Below are positions 49,797 to 58,361 of a stretch of 64,000 nt of DNA, piece by piece. Location of the stretch: NCBI RefSeq assembly GCF_003286125.1, contig NZ_QMED01000011.1, forward strand, positions 1 to 64,000. The letters are read 5' to 3'. A model generated the notes under the pieces. The model saw nothing but the letters and a program-made list of their open reading frames with translations, was not told the origin of the DNA and did not search any database. The position numbers were made by a program, and so were the translations under genes. This DNA comes from Algibacillus agarilyticus. Lineage in GTDB: Bacteria; Pseudomonadota; Gammaproteobacteria; Enterobacterales; Alteromonadaceae. Every line of letters begins with the position of its first letter. Positions within the stretch are counted from its first letter, which is position 1.

Positions 49797-50480
49797 ATGA
49801 CTGGAACGATTGATTTTTCAACTGTACTTGCTTCGGCAGTACACGATATGAAAAATTCACTGTGTATGCTAATTCAATCGATCGACTCTTTAAGTAACAA
49901 ATTGGCCAGCCATGATCAAAAAGACGCTGAAGAGCTCGCAAGATTGCACTATGAAGCATCTCGCTTAAATACAAATTTATTACAATTATTAACGCTTTAC
50001 CGAGCAGAGAAAAATCAATTACCATTAAATATTGAAGAACATTACATTGATGATGTTATTGATGAACTCATTGCTAAAAATGAATTATATATTGCTAATA
50101 ACAGTTTAGATGTCGAAATCAATTTACCAGAAGACTTAAGTTGGCATTTTGATATTGATATGATCAGTAACTTAGTCAATGATATTTTTATCAATGCTTT
50201 GCGTTATAGTCACGGGAAAATTAAAATTGCAGCTGATATTGTTGATGACCAGCTCGTTTTTCTAATTGAAGATAACGGTGACGGCTTTCCTGATCGCATG
50301 CTACAGATCCAAAACTCTGAAATGCAAAACCTCGATTTAAATGCGGGTAGAACAGGGCTAGGTTTGTTTTTTGCCCGGTTAATAGCCGCAGCACATACCA
50401 ATAAAAGCAAAGCAGGTTCGATCCATTTACAAAATGGCGGTGAATTAGGTGGAGGTGTTTTTAAATTGCTACTACCCTAA
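49797..50480 (+). CDS. Minimal sensor histidine kinase
   Basis: A 227-residue kinase with no membrane segment. A HisKA-like His in AVHDMKNSLCMLIQSID (about 17) is followed by an HATPase domain, with the N-box DIFINALRYSHGKI, EDNGDGFPDRM and GRTGLGLFFARLIA. There is no sensory domain and no adjacent regulator. A membrane-anchored protein follows after 64 bp on the same strand and may supply the anchor or input. Confidence 0.85.
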   Translation: MTGTIDFSTVLASAVHDMKNSLCMLIQSIDSLSNKLASHDQKDAEELARLHYEASRLNTNLLQLLTLYRAEKNQLPLNIEEHYIDDVIDELIAKNELYIANNSLDVEINLPEDLSWHFDIDMISNLVNDIFINALRYSHGKIKIAADIVDDQLVFLIEDNGDGFPDRMLQIQNSEMQNLDLNAGRTGLGLFFARLIAAAHTNKSKAGSIHLQNGGELGGGVFKLLLP

Positions 50481-50544
50481 TATAGGTTTTTTAGGTAATA
50501 TCAATTAGATAAGCACTAAATATAAATAGTTAAGAGAATTCTTT

Positions 50545-51309
50545 ATGATTTTTCAAATTGTGATTGGTCTTGTTGTTGCTCTCGTTGTGTTAGCGATAAT
50601 AATGAATGCGATCCAGCAACACAAAAATAAAACAGAAGCGGATAAACGCACTGAATTAGCCAAATACAAAAAAATCATTGAAGAAACCGAAGAGTTATTA
50701 ATGAGTGCGGGGTCTATCCCAGTAAGCCCGCAACTGGTTTTAATTATGCACCAACGTGTATTAGATGCTTTAAAATCGATGGTTGAGATATCACCTGAAT
50801 CAAGAGAAATATCAAGCCGATTAAGAGATGCTCAAGAACGTGTTAAGGGTATGTCAACTGAAAACCAACCAGTTGAAGAAACGTTTATCATTCCAGATGA
50901 AGATAGAATCGTTATTGGCATGATCAAAGCAGTTAAAAAAATACGCACTTTACTGCGCGCTGAACATACTAAAGGCAAGCTCGACACTCATCTTTTTATG
51001 GCTGAAGATAAAAAACTCGAAAATTTCCAGATTAAAGTTAATATTGAAAGCTTAATGAAACGAGGTAATGCGGCCAGAAAATCGCATATGCTAGGTTCAG
51101 CCAGGCAATACTTTGAAAAAGCAATTAATACAATTAATGCACAAAGTGCACGAAATGAATATACTAGCCAACGCCATCAAGAGCTAGAAGCAACATTAAA
51201 TGAAATAGCGGCCGAACTTAAAAGCTCTAACTTAGCTGACTCGAAAAAGAAAAACGCTGAAGATAGTGATGATTTAGACGTGCTATTCCAACCGAAAAAG
51301 AAATGGTAA
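50545..51309 (+). CDS. Conserved membrane-anchored helical protein
   Basis: A 254-residue protein with a single N-terminal membrane helix (about 3-22) and a long helical cytoplasmic region. A TPR-like helical pair is visible (KRGNAARKSHMLGSARQYFEKAINTIN, about 173-199). It has an acidic, lysine-rich tail ending FQPKKKW. I do not recognise the family. It is probably in one unit with the minimal kinase. Its stop is part of a hairpin shared with the next, convergent gene. Confidence 0.75.
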   Translation: MIFQIVIGLVVALVVLAIIMNAIQQHKNKTEADKRTELAKYKKIIEETEELLMSAGSIPVSPQLVLIMHQRVLDALKSMVEISPESREISSRLRDAQERVKGMSTENQPVEETFIIPDEDRIVIGMIKAVKKIRTLLRAEHTKGKLDTHLFMAEDKKLENFQIKVNIESLMKRGNAARKSHMLGSARQYFEKAINTINAQSARNEYTSQRHQELEATLNEIAAELKSSNLADSKKKNAEDSDDLDVLFQPKKKW

Positions 51310-51335
51310 TAAAAGCATTATTTGCTTTTATTACC
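51305..51335. terminator. Hairpin shared by two converging genes
   Basis: A 13-bp stem, GGTAATAAAAGCA with TGCTTTTATTACC, and a 5-base loop. The two stop codons (51307-51309 and 51318-51320) lie within it, so the end of each gene builds the other's stem. It probably acts as a bidirectional terminator or end-stabilising structure; no clean T-tract follows. Confidence 0.6.
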
Positions 51336-52151
51336 GCCTTTTTCAACCCAAAAAGCGGGGTCTAAACGTTCTTTAAACCAGTTAATACGCCAGTCTAAAT
51401 GTGGGCCTGTTGCACGGCCTGATTTACCAATTTCACCAATGAGCTCACCTTGAGCAATTTTTTGCCCTTCAACAACAGATACTTTTGATAAATGTATAAA
51501 AGTAGAACTTAAACCAAAGCCGTGATCTAAAATAATCGTTCCGCCAGAATAATACATATCATGGTGAGCAACTCTAATAATACCAGAGGCCGGTGCGACA
51601 ACTTCAGTACCTGTTGGTGCAGCAATGTCTAAACCAAAGTGAGGACGCTTTTTAATTCCATTAAATACACGCTGACTCCCATACACACCTGAAATCCGAC
51701 CATAACTTGGCCAAATAAAATGTTCGGTATAACCCGTTAGGTCTGAATCAACGGCACGGCCTCGACCAATCTGTTGGTTATCCCCCGCGATGCGAGTAGA
51801 AACAGACGCTGGTGGTGTAACCATTTTTTTAGCGACACCTTCTATTTTTTGTATATCGTATTGCTGAGGTTTAATTTGTACCGTATACGAAAAGCGCGAT
51901 TTATCCGATAATTCAAATACAACGGTTTGTTCAGGCTTAGCATCACGACCAAAGCCAACAACAAATTGACCTTTATCGTTACAACGTCCTTTCAAACCAT
52001 TTAATTGATAAGTCACACAATTAGATTTAGTACCGAGTATAAAGCCACCTTGATAAAGCGCTTGACGTTGTATTTGTAAGCCTTCGTCGGCGGCGAGGTC
52101 AGTAGAGCTCAGAAATAAACTCGTTAAAACCGCTAATTTATATTTAAGCAT
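51318..52151 (-). CDS. M23 (LytM-type) peptidase
   Basis: An exported zinc peptidase of about 277 residues, with a signal peptide (LAVLTSLFLSSTDLAADE). The LytM catalytic residues are complete: HFGLDIA (first His and Asp), and HL in GPHLDWRI, with STFIHLS between. It probably cuts or regulates cutting of peptidoglycan. A GTG four codons upstream is possible, but AAAGG spacing favours the ATG at 52151, which overlaps the QueD-like gene's stop by 8 bp. Confidence 0.92.
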   Translation of the reverse strand: MLKYKLAVLTSLFLSSTDLAADEGLQIQRQALYQGGFILGTKSNCVTYQLNGLKGRCNDKGQFVVGFGRDAKPEQTVVFELSDKSRFSYTVQIKPQQYDIQKIEGVAKKMVTPPASVSTRIAGDNQQIGRGRAVDSDLTGYTEHFIWPSYGRISGVYGSQRVFNGIKKRPHFGLDIAAPTGTEVVAPASGIIRVAHHDMYYSGGTIILDHGFGLSSTFIHLSKVSVVEGQKIAQGELIGEIGKSGRATGPHLDWRINWFKERLDPAFWVEKGGNKSK

Positions 52152-53019
52152 ATGAAATAGCACCTTTAGAAACCCCTTCGTAAGCCCTCACTTCTAGCTT
52201 ACTATCAGGCAATTCTAATTGAATTTGCTCAAGTATAAACTCAGCAATGCACTCGACGGTTGTATCACGATCCATCAAATCACACATAGACTTTGCAACC
52301 GCTAGCGAAAAGTCACCTTGTGAAGCTGAATAAGCAAAGCCATAATAATCATCGGCATTAAGTTGATAATTTGCACAAAAAGATTCAGCTACCGCCGGGG
52401 CTAAATCACTTTCACTGCCAATATAAATATCTTTCCACCGTTTTGCCCAACTAGCCTGTAAATCATCATTAACTTCACCATCAACAAAGATATCAATTTT
52501 AGATCGATGTCCATGTACAATGCGCTGGCAATTACCTTCATGATGCTTTAAGCCATGACTGTAATGATAATAAGGTGTACTGATTTTTTCAGGGCGTAAG
52601 GTCAACACAATATCTTTTACATTATTTGGCATATCGAGCATCAAGGTGCTCTTAATGACCGGTAATAACGTACTTATCGATATATGATCTGTCGGCGCAA
52701 AACAATAAGCACTGGGAGGCGCAGAAACAAAAAGATGCTCACCGCCATTTAACTTAAAAGTGATATCTTGATTATCAACGCCATGAACATTCGCAAGTAA
52801 TGCAGACGACTCTTCAGGTATATGCAATTTATGATCAAATTCATCATCAATAATACGTTTAATTTGACTTTTAACTAAGCCAAAATCGAGTACCATATTT
52901 TGCTCATTTAAATGCCCAACTAACACAATATCAACAATCCAGCTTTCGCCAACAATACCGCGCACATCATCCAAATATGAGAAATCGATAACCGTTAAAT
53001 CGTTTACAAAAAGATGCAT
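52144..53019 (-). CDS. Tandem QueD/PTPS-like two-domain protein
   Basis: A 291-residue protein of two 6-pyruvoyl-tetrahydropterin-synthase-like domains. The C-terminal half (from about 148) has the zinc histidines and the Cys (SHGLKHHEGNC at 154-164, HGH at 169-171). The N-terminal half lacks those but keeps an Asp-His (FDHKLH, 62-63), which the C-terminal half lacks. The active-site residues therefore appear to be split between domains. The usual single-domain QueD is about 120 residues. It could function in queuosine or another pterin pathway; this is inference. It overlaps the M23 gene by 8 bp. Confidence 0.8.
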   Translation of the reverse strand: MHLFVNDLTVIDFSYLDDVRGIVGESWIVDIVLVGHLNEQNMVLDFGLVKSQIKRIIDDEFDHKLHIPEESSALLANVHGVDNQDITFKLNGGEHLFVSAPPSAYCFAPTDHISISTLLPVIKSTLMLDMPNNVKDIVLTLRPEKISTPYYHYSHGLKHHEGNCQRIVHGHRSKIDIFVDGEVNDDLQASWAKRWKDIYIGSESDLAPAVAESFCANYQLNADDYYGFAYSASQGDFSLAVAKSMCDLMDRDTTVECIAEFILEQIQLELPDSKLEVRAYEGVSKGAISYA

Positions 53020-53032
53020 TATGCTTTTAGCC

Positions 53033-54064
53033 TTATTTTACTTGCCACTGCATGACTTCCCCAGCACGAATAGGCACAACTTCGTTATCACCTAAAGTAT
53101 AAACATCAGGCACTTGCCAGTCGTTTTTAACTAATGTGATTGAGTCTGAATTGCGTGGTAAGTTATAAAAATCGGGACCATTAAAACTCGCAAAACCTTC
53201 TAATTTATCTAAAGCCTTTTCTTGTTCAAAAACTTCAGCATATAACTCAACAGCCGCATGTGCCGTGTAAGAGCCAGCGCAACCGCAAGCGGCTTCTTTT
53301 TTATCTTTTGCGTGCGGGGCAGAGTCAGTTCCCAAAAAGAATTTTTTCGAACCGCTTGTTGCCGCTTTAACTAAAGCCGCTTGATGAATATTTCTTTTTA
53401 ATATAGGTAAACAATAGAAATGCGGTTTTATACCACCGACAAGCATATGATTACGATTAAACATTAAATGGTGAGCGGTGATGGTCGCGCCTACGTTATC
53501 GTTTTGTGCCATCACAAATTCAACGGCATCTTTAGTGGTGATATGCTCTAACACTAATTTTAAATCAGGAAAATCGTTTACGACTGGTTTTAACACTGAG
53601 TCGATAAAGGCTTTTTCACGATCAAAAATATCAACGTCAGCATGGGTGACTTCACCATGTACCAGTAATAACATATCGACATCTTGCATGGCTTGTAGAA
53701 CAGGATAGATGTTTTTAACGTCGGTTACACCTGAATCAGAATTTGTCGTTGCACCCGCAGGGTAAAGTTTAGCAGCAACAATTTTACCACTCGCTTTAGC
53801 TTTTTTTATTTCATCAACAGACGTTTTATCTGTTAAATATAAAACCATTAAAGGTTCAAACAAACTATCGTCAGGTCGATGAGCAAGAATACGATCGCGG
53901 TAGCTTAAAGCCGATTCGGTACAAGTAGCAGGCGGCACTAAATTAGGCATGATAATGGCGCGGCCAAAATAACGGCTAGCATGTTTAACAGTATGTTCGA
54001 GTTGTTCGCCATCGCGAAGGTGTAAGTGCCAGTCATCTGGGCGAGTAATAGTAAATGATGTCAT
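53033..54064 (-). CDS. pyrC: Dihydroorotase
   Basis: Cyclises carbamoyl-aspartate in pyrimidine synthesis. 343 residues, the E. coli (type II) length. The metal site shows HLHLRDGE at 13-20 and the carboxylated-Lys motif [17 protein letters not shown] near residue 100. HGEVTH, EHITT and [21 protein letters not shown] are present. The next gene downstream is the QueD-like gene, 13 bp from its stop. Confidence 0.97.
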   Translation of the reverse strand: MTSFTITRPDDWHLHLRDGEQLEHTVKHASRYFGRAIIMPNLVPPATCTESALSYRDRILAHRPDDSLFEPLMVLYLTDKTSVDEIKKAKASGKIVAAKLYPAGATTNSDSGVTDVKNIYPVLQAMQDVDMLLLVHGEVTHADVDIFDREKAFIDSVLKPVVNDFPDLKLVLEHITTKDAVEFVMAQNDNVGATITAHHLMFNRNHMLVGGIKPHFYCLPILKRNIHQAALVKAATSGSKKFFLGTDSAPHAKDKKEAACGCAGSYTAHAAVELYAEVFEQEKALDKLEGFASFNGPDFYNLPRNSDSITLVKNDWQVPDVYTLGDNEVVPIRAGEVMQWQVK

Positions 54065-54150
54065 GATTCAATATGTATGCGGAAAAATATCGTCAGATCC
54101 TAATTGCTACGCAGCTTGAAGTAAAGGAATCTGACGAAATTAAGCGAAAC

Positions 54151-55470
54151 TTATTGATTAACAACCTTAGGTAAGGATTTTGCAATAACTTCAGAAGGGA
54201 TCACAAAACTAAAATCACTCCCCTCACCTTCTACACTCGCGACTTCAAGTGTAGAATGATGATGTGTTAATACATGCTTAACAATAGAAAGCCCTAGCCC
54301 TGTACCACCGGAATGACGGGAACGCGCATCGTCAACTCGATAAAAACGTTCTGTCAGGCGAGCTAAGTGAAAAGCAGCAATCCCGAGCCCATTATCTGAG
54401 ACTTTAAACTCTGCCCCTTCTCCTTTGCGTAACCACGAAACTTTTATAATACCCTTCTCTGGAGTATACAAAATGGCATTTTTTATCAAGTTGGTCATTG
54501 CACTGCGCATTTCATCTTCAATACCATAAATATGTAAATTAGGTTCAATGACAAATTCAATTTGATGTGCTTGTTCCGCACTTAATTGCTGAGCTTCACT
54601 TTGAATTAGCAACAATAACTTGGGCATGTCAATAACATGTTCAAACAGAGAGTCCGAGTTAGCTTCAATTCTAGAGAGTACCAATAATTGATTAACCAAA
54701 CTCATCATCCGCTCACTTTGATCAAGCATTGAGTTGATTGACTTTGCACTAACAAACTCAAGCATCTCTTCATCTTGATACATCTCCAAGTAACCTTGGA
54801 TCACCGTTAATGGCGTTTTAAGCTCATGAGACACATTAGCGATAAAATCTTTACGCATTTGATTTAAGCGAGTGACTTGTGTTACATCTCGCGCTAATAA
54901 AAGATATTCATTATAAGTGTAAGGAACGATGCGTATTTCAATGACCAGTTCACTAATCGTTGGTGAGGGTATAACAATAGGATCGTTAAAGTTTTTGAAA
55001 CCATAAGCTTCAACAAAGTCAGGGTGCCGTAACAAGTTATCAATACGAATATTACTATCTTCAGGCCAGCGAATACCAACAAGCTGAGTCGCTAGCTTAT
55101 TACTCCACAGTATTTGTCCACTGCGCTTAATAAGCACGATGCCATCGGGTAAAGCTTCTGCACCTTCTCTAAAGCGTTTTAAAAAACGCCCTAGCTCTTT
55201 ACGCCTGGCTCTATTTTTAAGTTGTATTTTATAAATGCCATCAAATACTTCTCCCCAACTGCCTTGACTTTGCGGTGGGTACAAAGAGGTACGATGCCAT
55301 AGCCAGCTATATAATTGAACAAAATTAAAATGCTGCCAAAGCAGTAAACCAACCACGCCTAAAAGCATAAAAAAGGTAAGATGGCCAAAAAATAAGTTCA
55401 ATAAAAAAGAAAAGCCAGCAACAAAAAATAAATTTATTGCTAGCTTAAAATGTTGAGCTGTGTGTTTCAT
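54151..55470 (-). CDS. phoR: Phosphate regulon sensor kinase PhoR
   Basis: A 439-residue membrane kinase. Two N-terminal helices (about 10-45), then a PAS domain (about 105-200, DGIVLIKRSGQILWSN). HisKA has its His at about 215 (NVSHELKTPLTVIQGYLEM). The HATPase has NLIKNAILYTP, DNGLGIAA and GGTGLGLSIV. It follows phoB after 6 bp. It should phosphorylate PhoB when phosphate is low. Confidence 0.94.
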   Translation of the reverse strand: MKHTAQHFKLAINLFFVAGFSFLLNLFFGHLTFFMLLGVVGLLLWQHFNFVQLYSWLWHRTSLYPPQSQGSWGEVFDGIYKIQLKNRARRKELGRFLKRFREGAEALPDGIVLIKRSGQILWSNKLATQLVGIRWPEDSNIRIDNLLRHPDFVEAYGFKNFNDPIVIPSPTISELVIEIRIVPYTYNEYLLLARDVTQVTRLNQMRKDFIANVSHELKTPLTVIQGYLEMYQDEEMLEFVSAKSINSMLDQSERMMSLVNQLLVLSRIEANSDSLFEHVIDMPKLLLLIQSEAQQLSAEQAHQIEFVIEPNLHIYGIEDEMRSAMTNLIKNAILYTPEKGIIKVSWLRKGEGAEFKVSDNGLGIAAFHLARLTERFYRVDDARSRHSGGTGLGLSIVKHVLTHHHSTLEVASVEGEGSDFSFVIPSEVIAKSLPKVVNQ

Positions 55471-55476
55471 AAAAGC

Positions 55477-56166
55477 CTATAACTTAACCGATAATCGATA
55501 TCCCGCACCACGTACAGTTTGAATAAGTCGATCATGTCCTTTTGGAGAGATAGCCTTACGTAAACGTCGGATATGAACATCAACCGTTCGATCTTCTACA
55601 TATACATTTCGTCCCCAAACATTATCGAGTAATTGCTCTCGACTATATACCCGTTCAGGATGAGACATAAAGAAATGTAAAAGTTTAAATTCCGTAGGAC
55701 CAATATTAAACTCAGTTTCATCCGCTGTCACCCGATGTGTCACAGGATCTAACTTCAAACCTTGAATTTCTAGTGGCTCTTCAGTACTTGTTGGCAATGC
55801 ACGTCGTAAAACAGCTTTAATACGCGCGACTAACTCTTTAGGCGAAAATGGCTTAGTGATATAATCATCAGCGCCTACATCTAAGCCGCGAATTTTATCT
55901 TCTTCTTCACCACGAGCCGTCAACATAATAATTGGAATGTTACGGGTAAATTCATCAGATTTAATTTGTTTAGCAACTTGAATACCGCTGCCTCCCGGTA
56001 TCATCCAATCAAGTAATATAAGATCAGGATAAGGTTCGGCCACTTTGCTTAATGCTTCGTGATAATCTTCTGCTTCATCAACTTGGAAACCTTTTTGTTC
56101 CAAAACAAATGATAGCATTTCCCTGATCGGTGCTTCGTCTTCTACAATGAGTATTCTTCTTGACAT
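55477..56166 (-). CDS. phoB: Phosphate regulon response regulator PhoB
   Basis: A 229-residue OmpR-family regulator. Receiver ([13 protein letters not shown], phospho-Asp in [10 protein letters not shown], Lys in [10 protein letters not shown]) and winged-helix output ([23 protein letters not shown], then [20 protein letters not shown]). It is the first gene of the phoBR pair. It would activate phosphate-starvation genes. Confidence 0.97.
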   Translation of the reverse strand: MSRRILIVEDEAPIREMLSFVLEQKGFQVDEAEDYHEALSKVAEPYPDLILLDWMIPGGSGIQVAKQIKSDEFTRNIPIIMLTARGEEEDKIRGLDVGADDYITKPFSPKELVARIKAVLRRALPTSTEEPLEIQGLKLDPVTHRVTADETEFNIGPTEFKLLHFFMSHPERVYSREQLLDNVWGRNVYVEDRTVDVHIRRLRKAISPKGHDRLIQTVRGAGYRLSVKL

Positions 56167-56521
56167 AATTTCTTCATCTACTGAATTATAACACCGACAT
56201 TATCTGAACTTTTTGTGACAGATTTATTAAATTGTTACAGTTTATTACCTAAGATGCCATTAATAATAATTATATATGGCAATAGTGTGTATTTTTTAAG
56301 GCACTTCAGCATAAAAAAGGCAAAATTTACAATATAACGCCTTTTCGTCTTCAGGTTTTAGTCACTCGAGAACACAATGGAATGCTCCATATACTCAGCA
56401 TTTATATAAAAAACAATGATCTTTTTTGTTAATAAGATGAAATTTACAGGTTTATTGGTTATAACTGTATTACGAGCTTTTATTCTTAATAATGTAACTT
56501 CCTTTTTCATAAGAATTTTAA
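56167..56521. other. Divergent promoter region between phoB and a sensor kinase
   Basis: 355 bp. On the phoB side two Pho-box-like half sites, CTGTAAC and CTGTCAC, lie at 56215-56240 on the minus strand. Their spacing (12 bp) differs from the usual 4 bp, so it is a weak Pho box. The rest is AT-rich with a poor stem (AAAAGGC/GCCTTTT, 56315-56345). No gene is seen. Confidence 0.4.
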
Positions 56522-58273
56522 ATGAAGAAAACTAGCGTTTCTAGAAAATTATTAGCAAGAGTACTCAGTGTATATTTCGTTTTGACTTTTGTTGTTACAT
56601 TAGGGCAAATCGCGGTAGAGTACTTTAATGCCAAAACTCATATCGAAGGTGAATTAAAAACCTTACAAAAAACCTTTAGTGGTAGTTTAACGCGAGCAAT
56701 TTGGGAGCTTAATTCTCAGCAAGCGATAACAATTGCAGAAGGTTTACTCGCGATCCCGATGGTCGAAGGCATCATTGTTCGAGATGAAAACGGCCAAGTG
56801 ATCACCGAAATGGGTAAGCAAATTACGTCAGATAAAATCGAGATCCATTATGGTTCAGAAGGTGCCAGTTTAGAAGAAAACAGCTCTGGCTTATTTGGTT
56901 ATACTTTCCCACTTATATTCGAATTTTCTGGCCGGGCAACTCAAGTTGGTGATGTAACACTTATTTCGTCAAGCGATGTGATCATTAGCCGGATTGAAGT
57001 AGGCTTATATGTACTCATTTTTAATGCCTTTCTAAAAACGACTTTCTTAATGCTGTTATTTTTACGCTCATTTAAGTTAATGCTCAGTGAACCATTAAGA
57101 GAAGTAACAGAACAAATAGAATCATTTGATATTGAAAGCTTACAACGTTCAAAAATAAGTTACGAATTTGATGAAGGCAACGAATTAAAGATTTTGACTG
57201 ACGCCTACAATGATTTAATAGACCGATTGGATGTGTATAATCAAAAGTTAGACATCACCCAAAAAGAATTACTACACGCAAACAACAAGCTCGATGATCA
57301 CAATTTACAACTCGAACAAGAAGTTGCTAAAAAAACCGCAAATCTTTCACACGCCCTACTGGATTTAGAAAACCAAAAACAAGAGCTTGAATTATCACGC
57401 AACGAACTGCGTGACGAAATAGACATTCGACGTCGTACCGAAGAACAATTAATGACAAAGCAAAAAGAGCTTGAACGTTCATTACGTGAACTTAAACAAG
57501 CACAAGGTCAATTGGTTGAATCGGAGAAAATGGCTTCTTTAGGGGGGTTAGTGGCAGGCATTGCGCATGATGTTAATACCCCTGTTGGTATCGCGGTCAC
57601 TGCAAGCTCATTTTTATCTGAGCAAGTCAAAAACTTAACCTTAAAATATGAAGAAAAAACCTTAAGCCCTAAAAATTTAGAAAAATTTATTTCTGAAGCG
57701 CACGAAAGTAATGAACTCATTTCAACTAATTTAAAAAGAGCATCCGATTTAATAAACAGCTTTAAACAAGTCGCAGTTGATCAAACCAGTAATGCCATAA
57801 GAACCATCGAATTAAAAAGCTATCTTGAAGATATTATTAAATCGCTACAACCCAATCTTAAAAAAGCTCAGCATGAGTTTCATATAGCTTGCCCTGAAAA
57901 TATTCACATGCGTTGCCCAGCCGGTGCAATATCCCAAATATTCACCAACTTAATCATGAACTCGGTTATTCATGGTTTTGAAAATATTGAAAAGGGTAAT
58001 ATCCGGATTGTGATCACTGAGTTACAAGGAGGCTTACTTAAAATGGAATACGAAGATGACGGAAAAGGGGTAAGCTCTGAAGTACTAGCTCAGCTATTTG
58101 ATCCCTTCTTTACGACAAGACGCGAAAGCGGCGGCAGCGGGCTAGGTACACATATTACCTATAACCTAGTCAAACAAACCTTAGGTGGCGAAATTAAAGC
58201 CTTTAGTGAGTTAGGCAAAGGCTTGCAGTTTATTATGAAAATTCCGGTTAATACACGGCTAGATCATTTATAA
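56522..58273 (+). CDS. Membrane sensor histidine kinase, HisKA-4-like
   Basis: A 583-residue kinase. A helix (about 12-32), a periplasmic domain (about 35-160), a second helix near 163-185, HAMP-like and long coiled-coil (about 240-330) lead to the dimerisation helix with His at about 348 (GLVAGIAHDVNTPVGIA). The HATPase shows NLIMNSVIHGFENI, DDGKGVS and GGSGLGTHI. There is no receiver and no adjacent regulator. The signal is unknown. Confidence 0.88.
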   Translation: MKKTSVSRKLLARVLSVYFVLTFVVTLGQIAVEYFNAKTHIEGELKTLQKTFSGSLTRAIWELNSQQAITIAEGLLAIPMVEGIIVRDENGQVITEMGKQITSDKIEIHYGSEGASLEENSSGLFGYTFPLIFEFSGRATQVGDVTLISSSDVIISRIEVGLYVLIFNAFLKTTFLMLLFLRSFKLMLSEPLREVTEQIESFDIESLQRSKISYEFDEGNELKILTDAYNDLIDRLDVYNQKLDITQKELLHANNKLDDHNLQLEQEVAKKTANLSHALLDLENQKQELELSRNELRDEIDIRRRTEEQLMTKQKELERSLRELKQAQGQLVESEKMASLGGLVAGIAHDVNTPVGIAVTASSFLSEQVKNLTLKYEEKTLSPKNLEKFISEAHESNELISTNLKRASDLINSFKQVAVDQTSNAIRTIELKSYLEDIIKSLQPNLKKAQHEFHIACPENIHMRCPAGAISQIFTNLIMNSVIHGFENIEKGNIRIVITELQGGLLKMEYEDDGKGVSSEVLAQLFDPFFTTRRESGGSGLGTHITYNLVKQTLGGEIKAFSELGKGLQFIMKIPVNTRLDHL

Positions 58274-58275
58274 AT

Positions 58276-58301
58276 AAAAAGGCCTTTAATAAGGCCTTTT
58301 T
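58276..58301. terminator. Terminator between the converging kinase and btuB genes
   Basis: An 11-bp stem, AAAAAGGCCTT with AAGGCCTTTTT, around TAAT. It begins 3 bp after the kinase stop and can serve the convergent btuB gene too. Confidence 0.92.
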
Positions 58302-58361
58302 AGTTCAACTACTATTTACAAATCGTCTTTTATAGCGAATATGTATTAAAACAGATCAGTA

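Noticed and set aside
56315-56345. AAAAGGC/GCCTTTT stem in the phoB upstream region
   Set aside because: The stem is only 7 bp with a 17-base loop, too weak to call a terminator.
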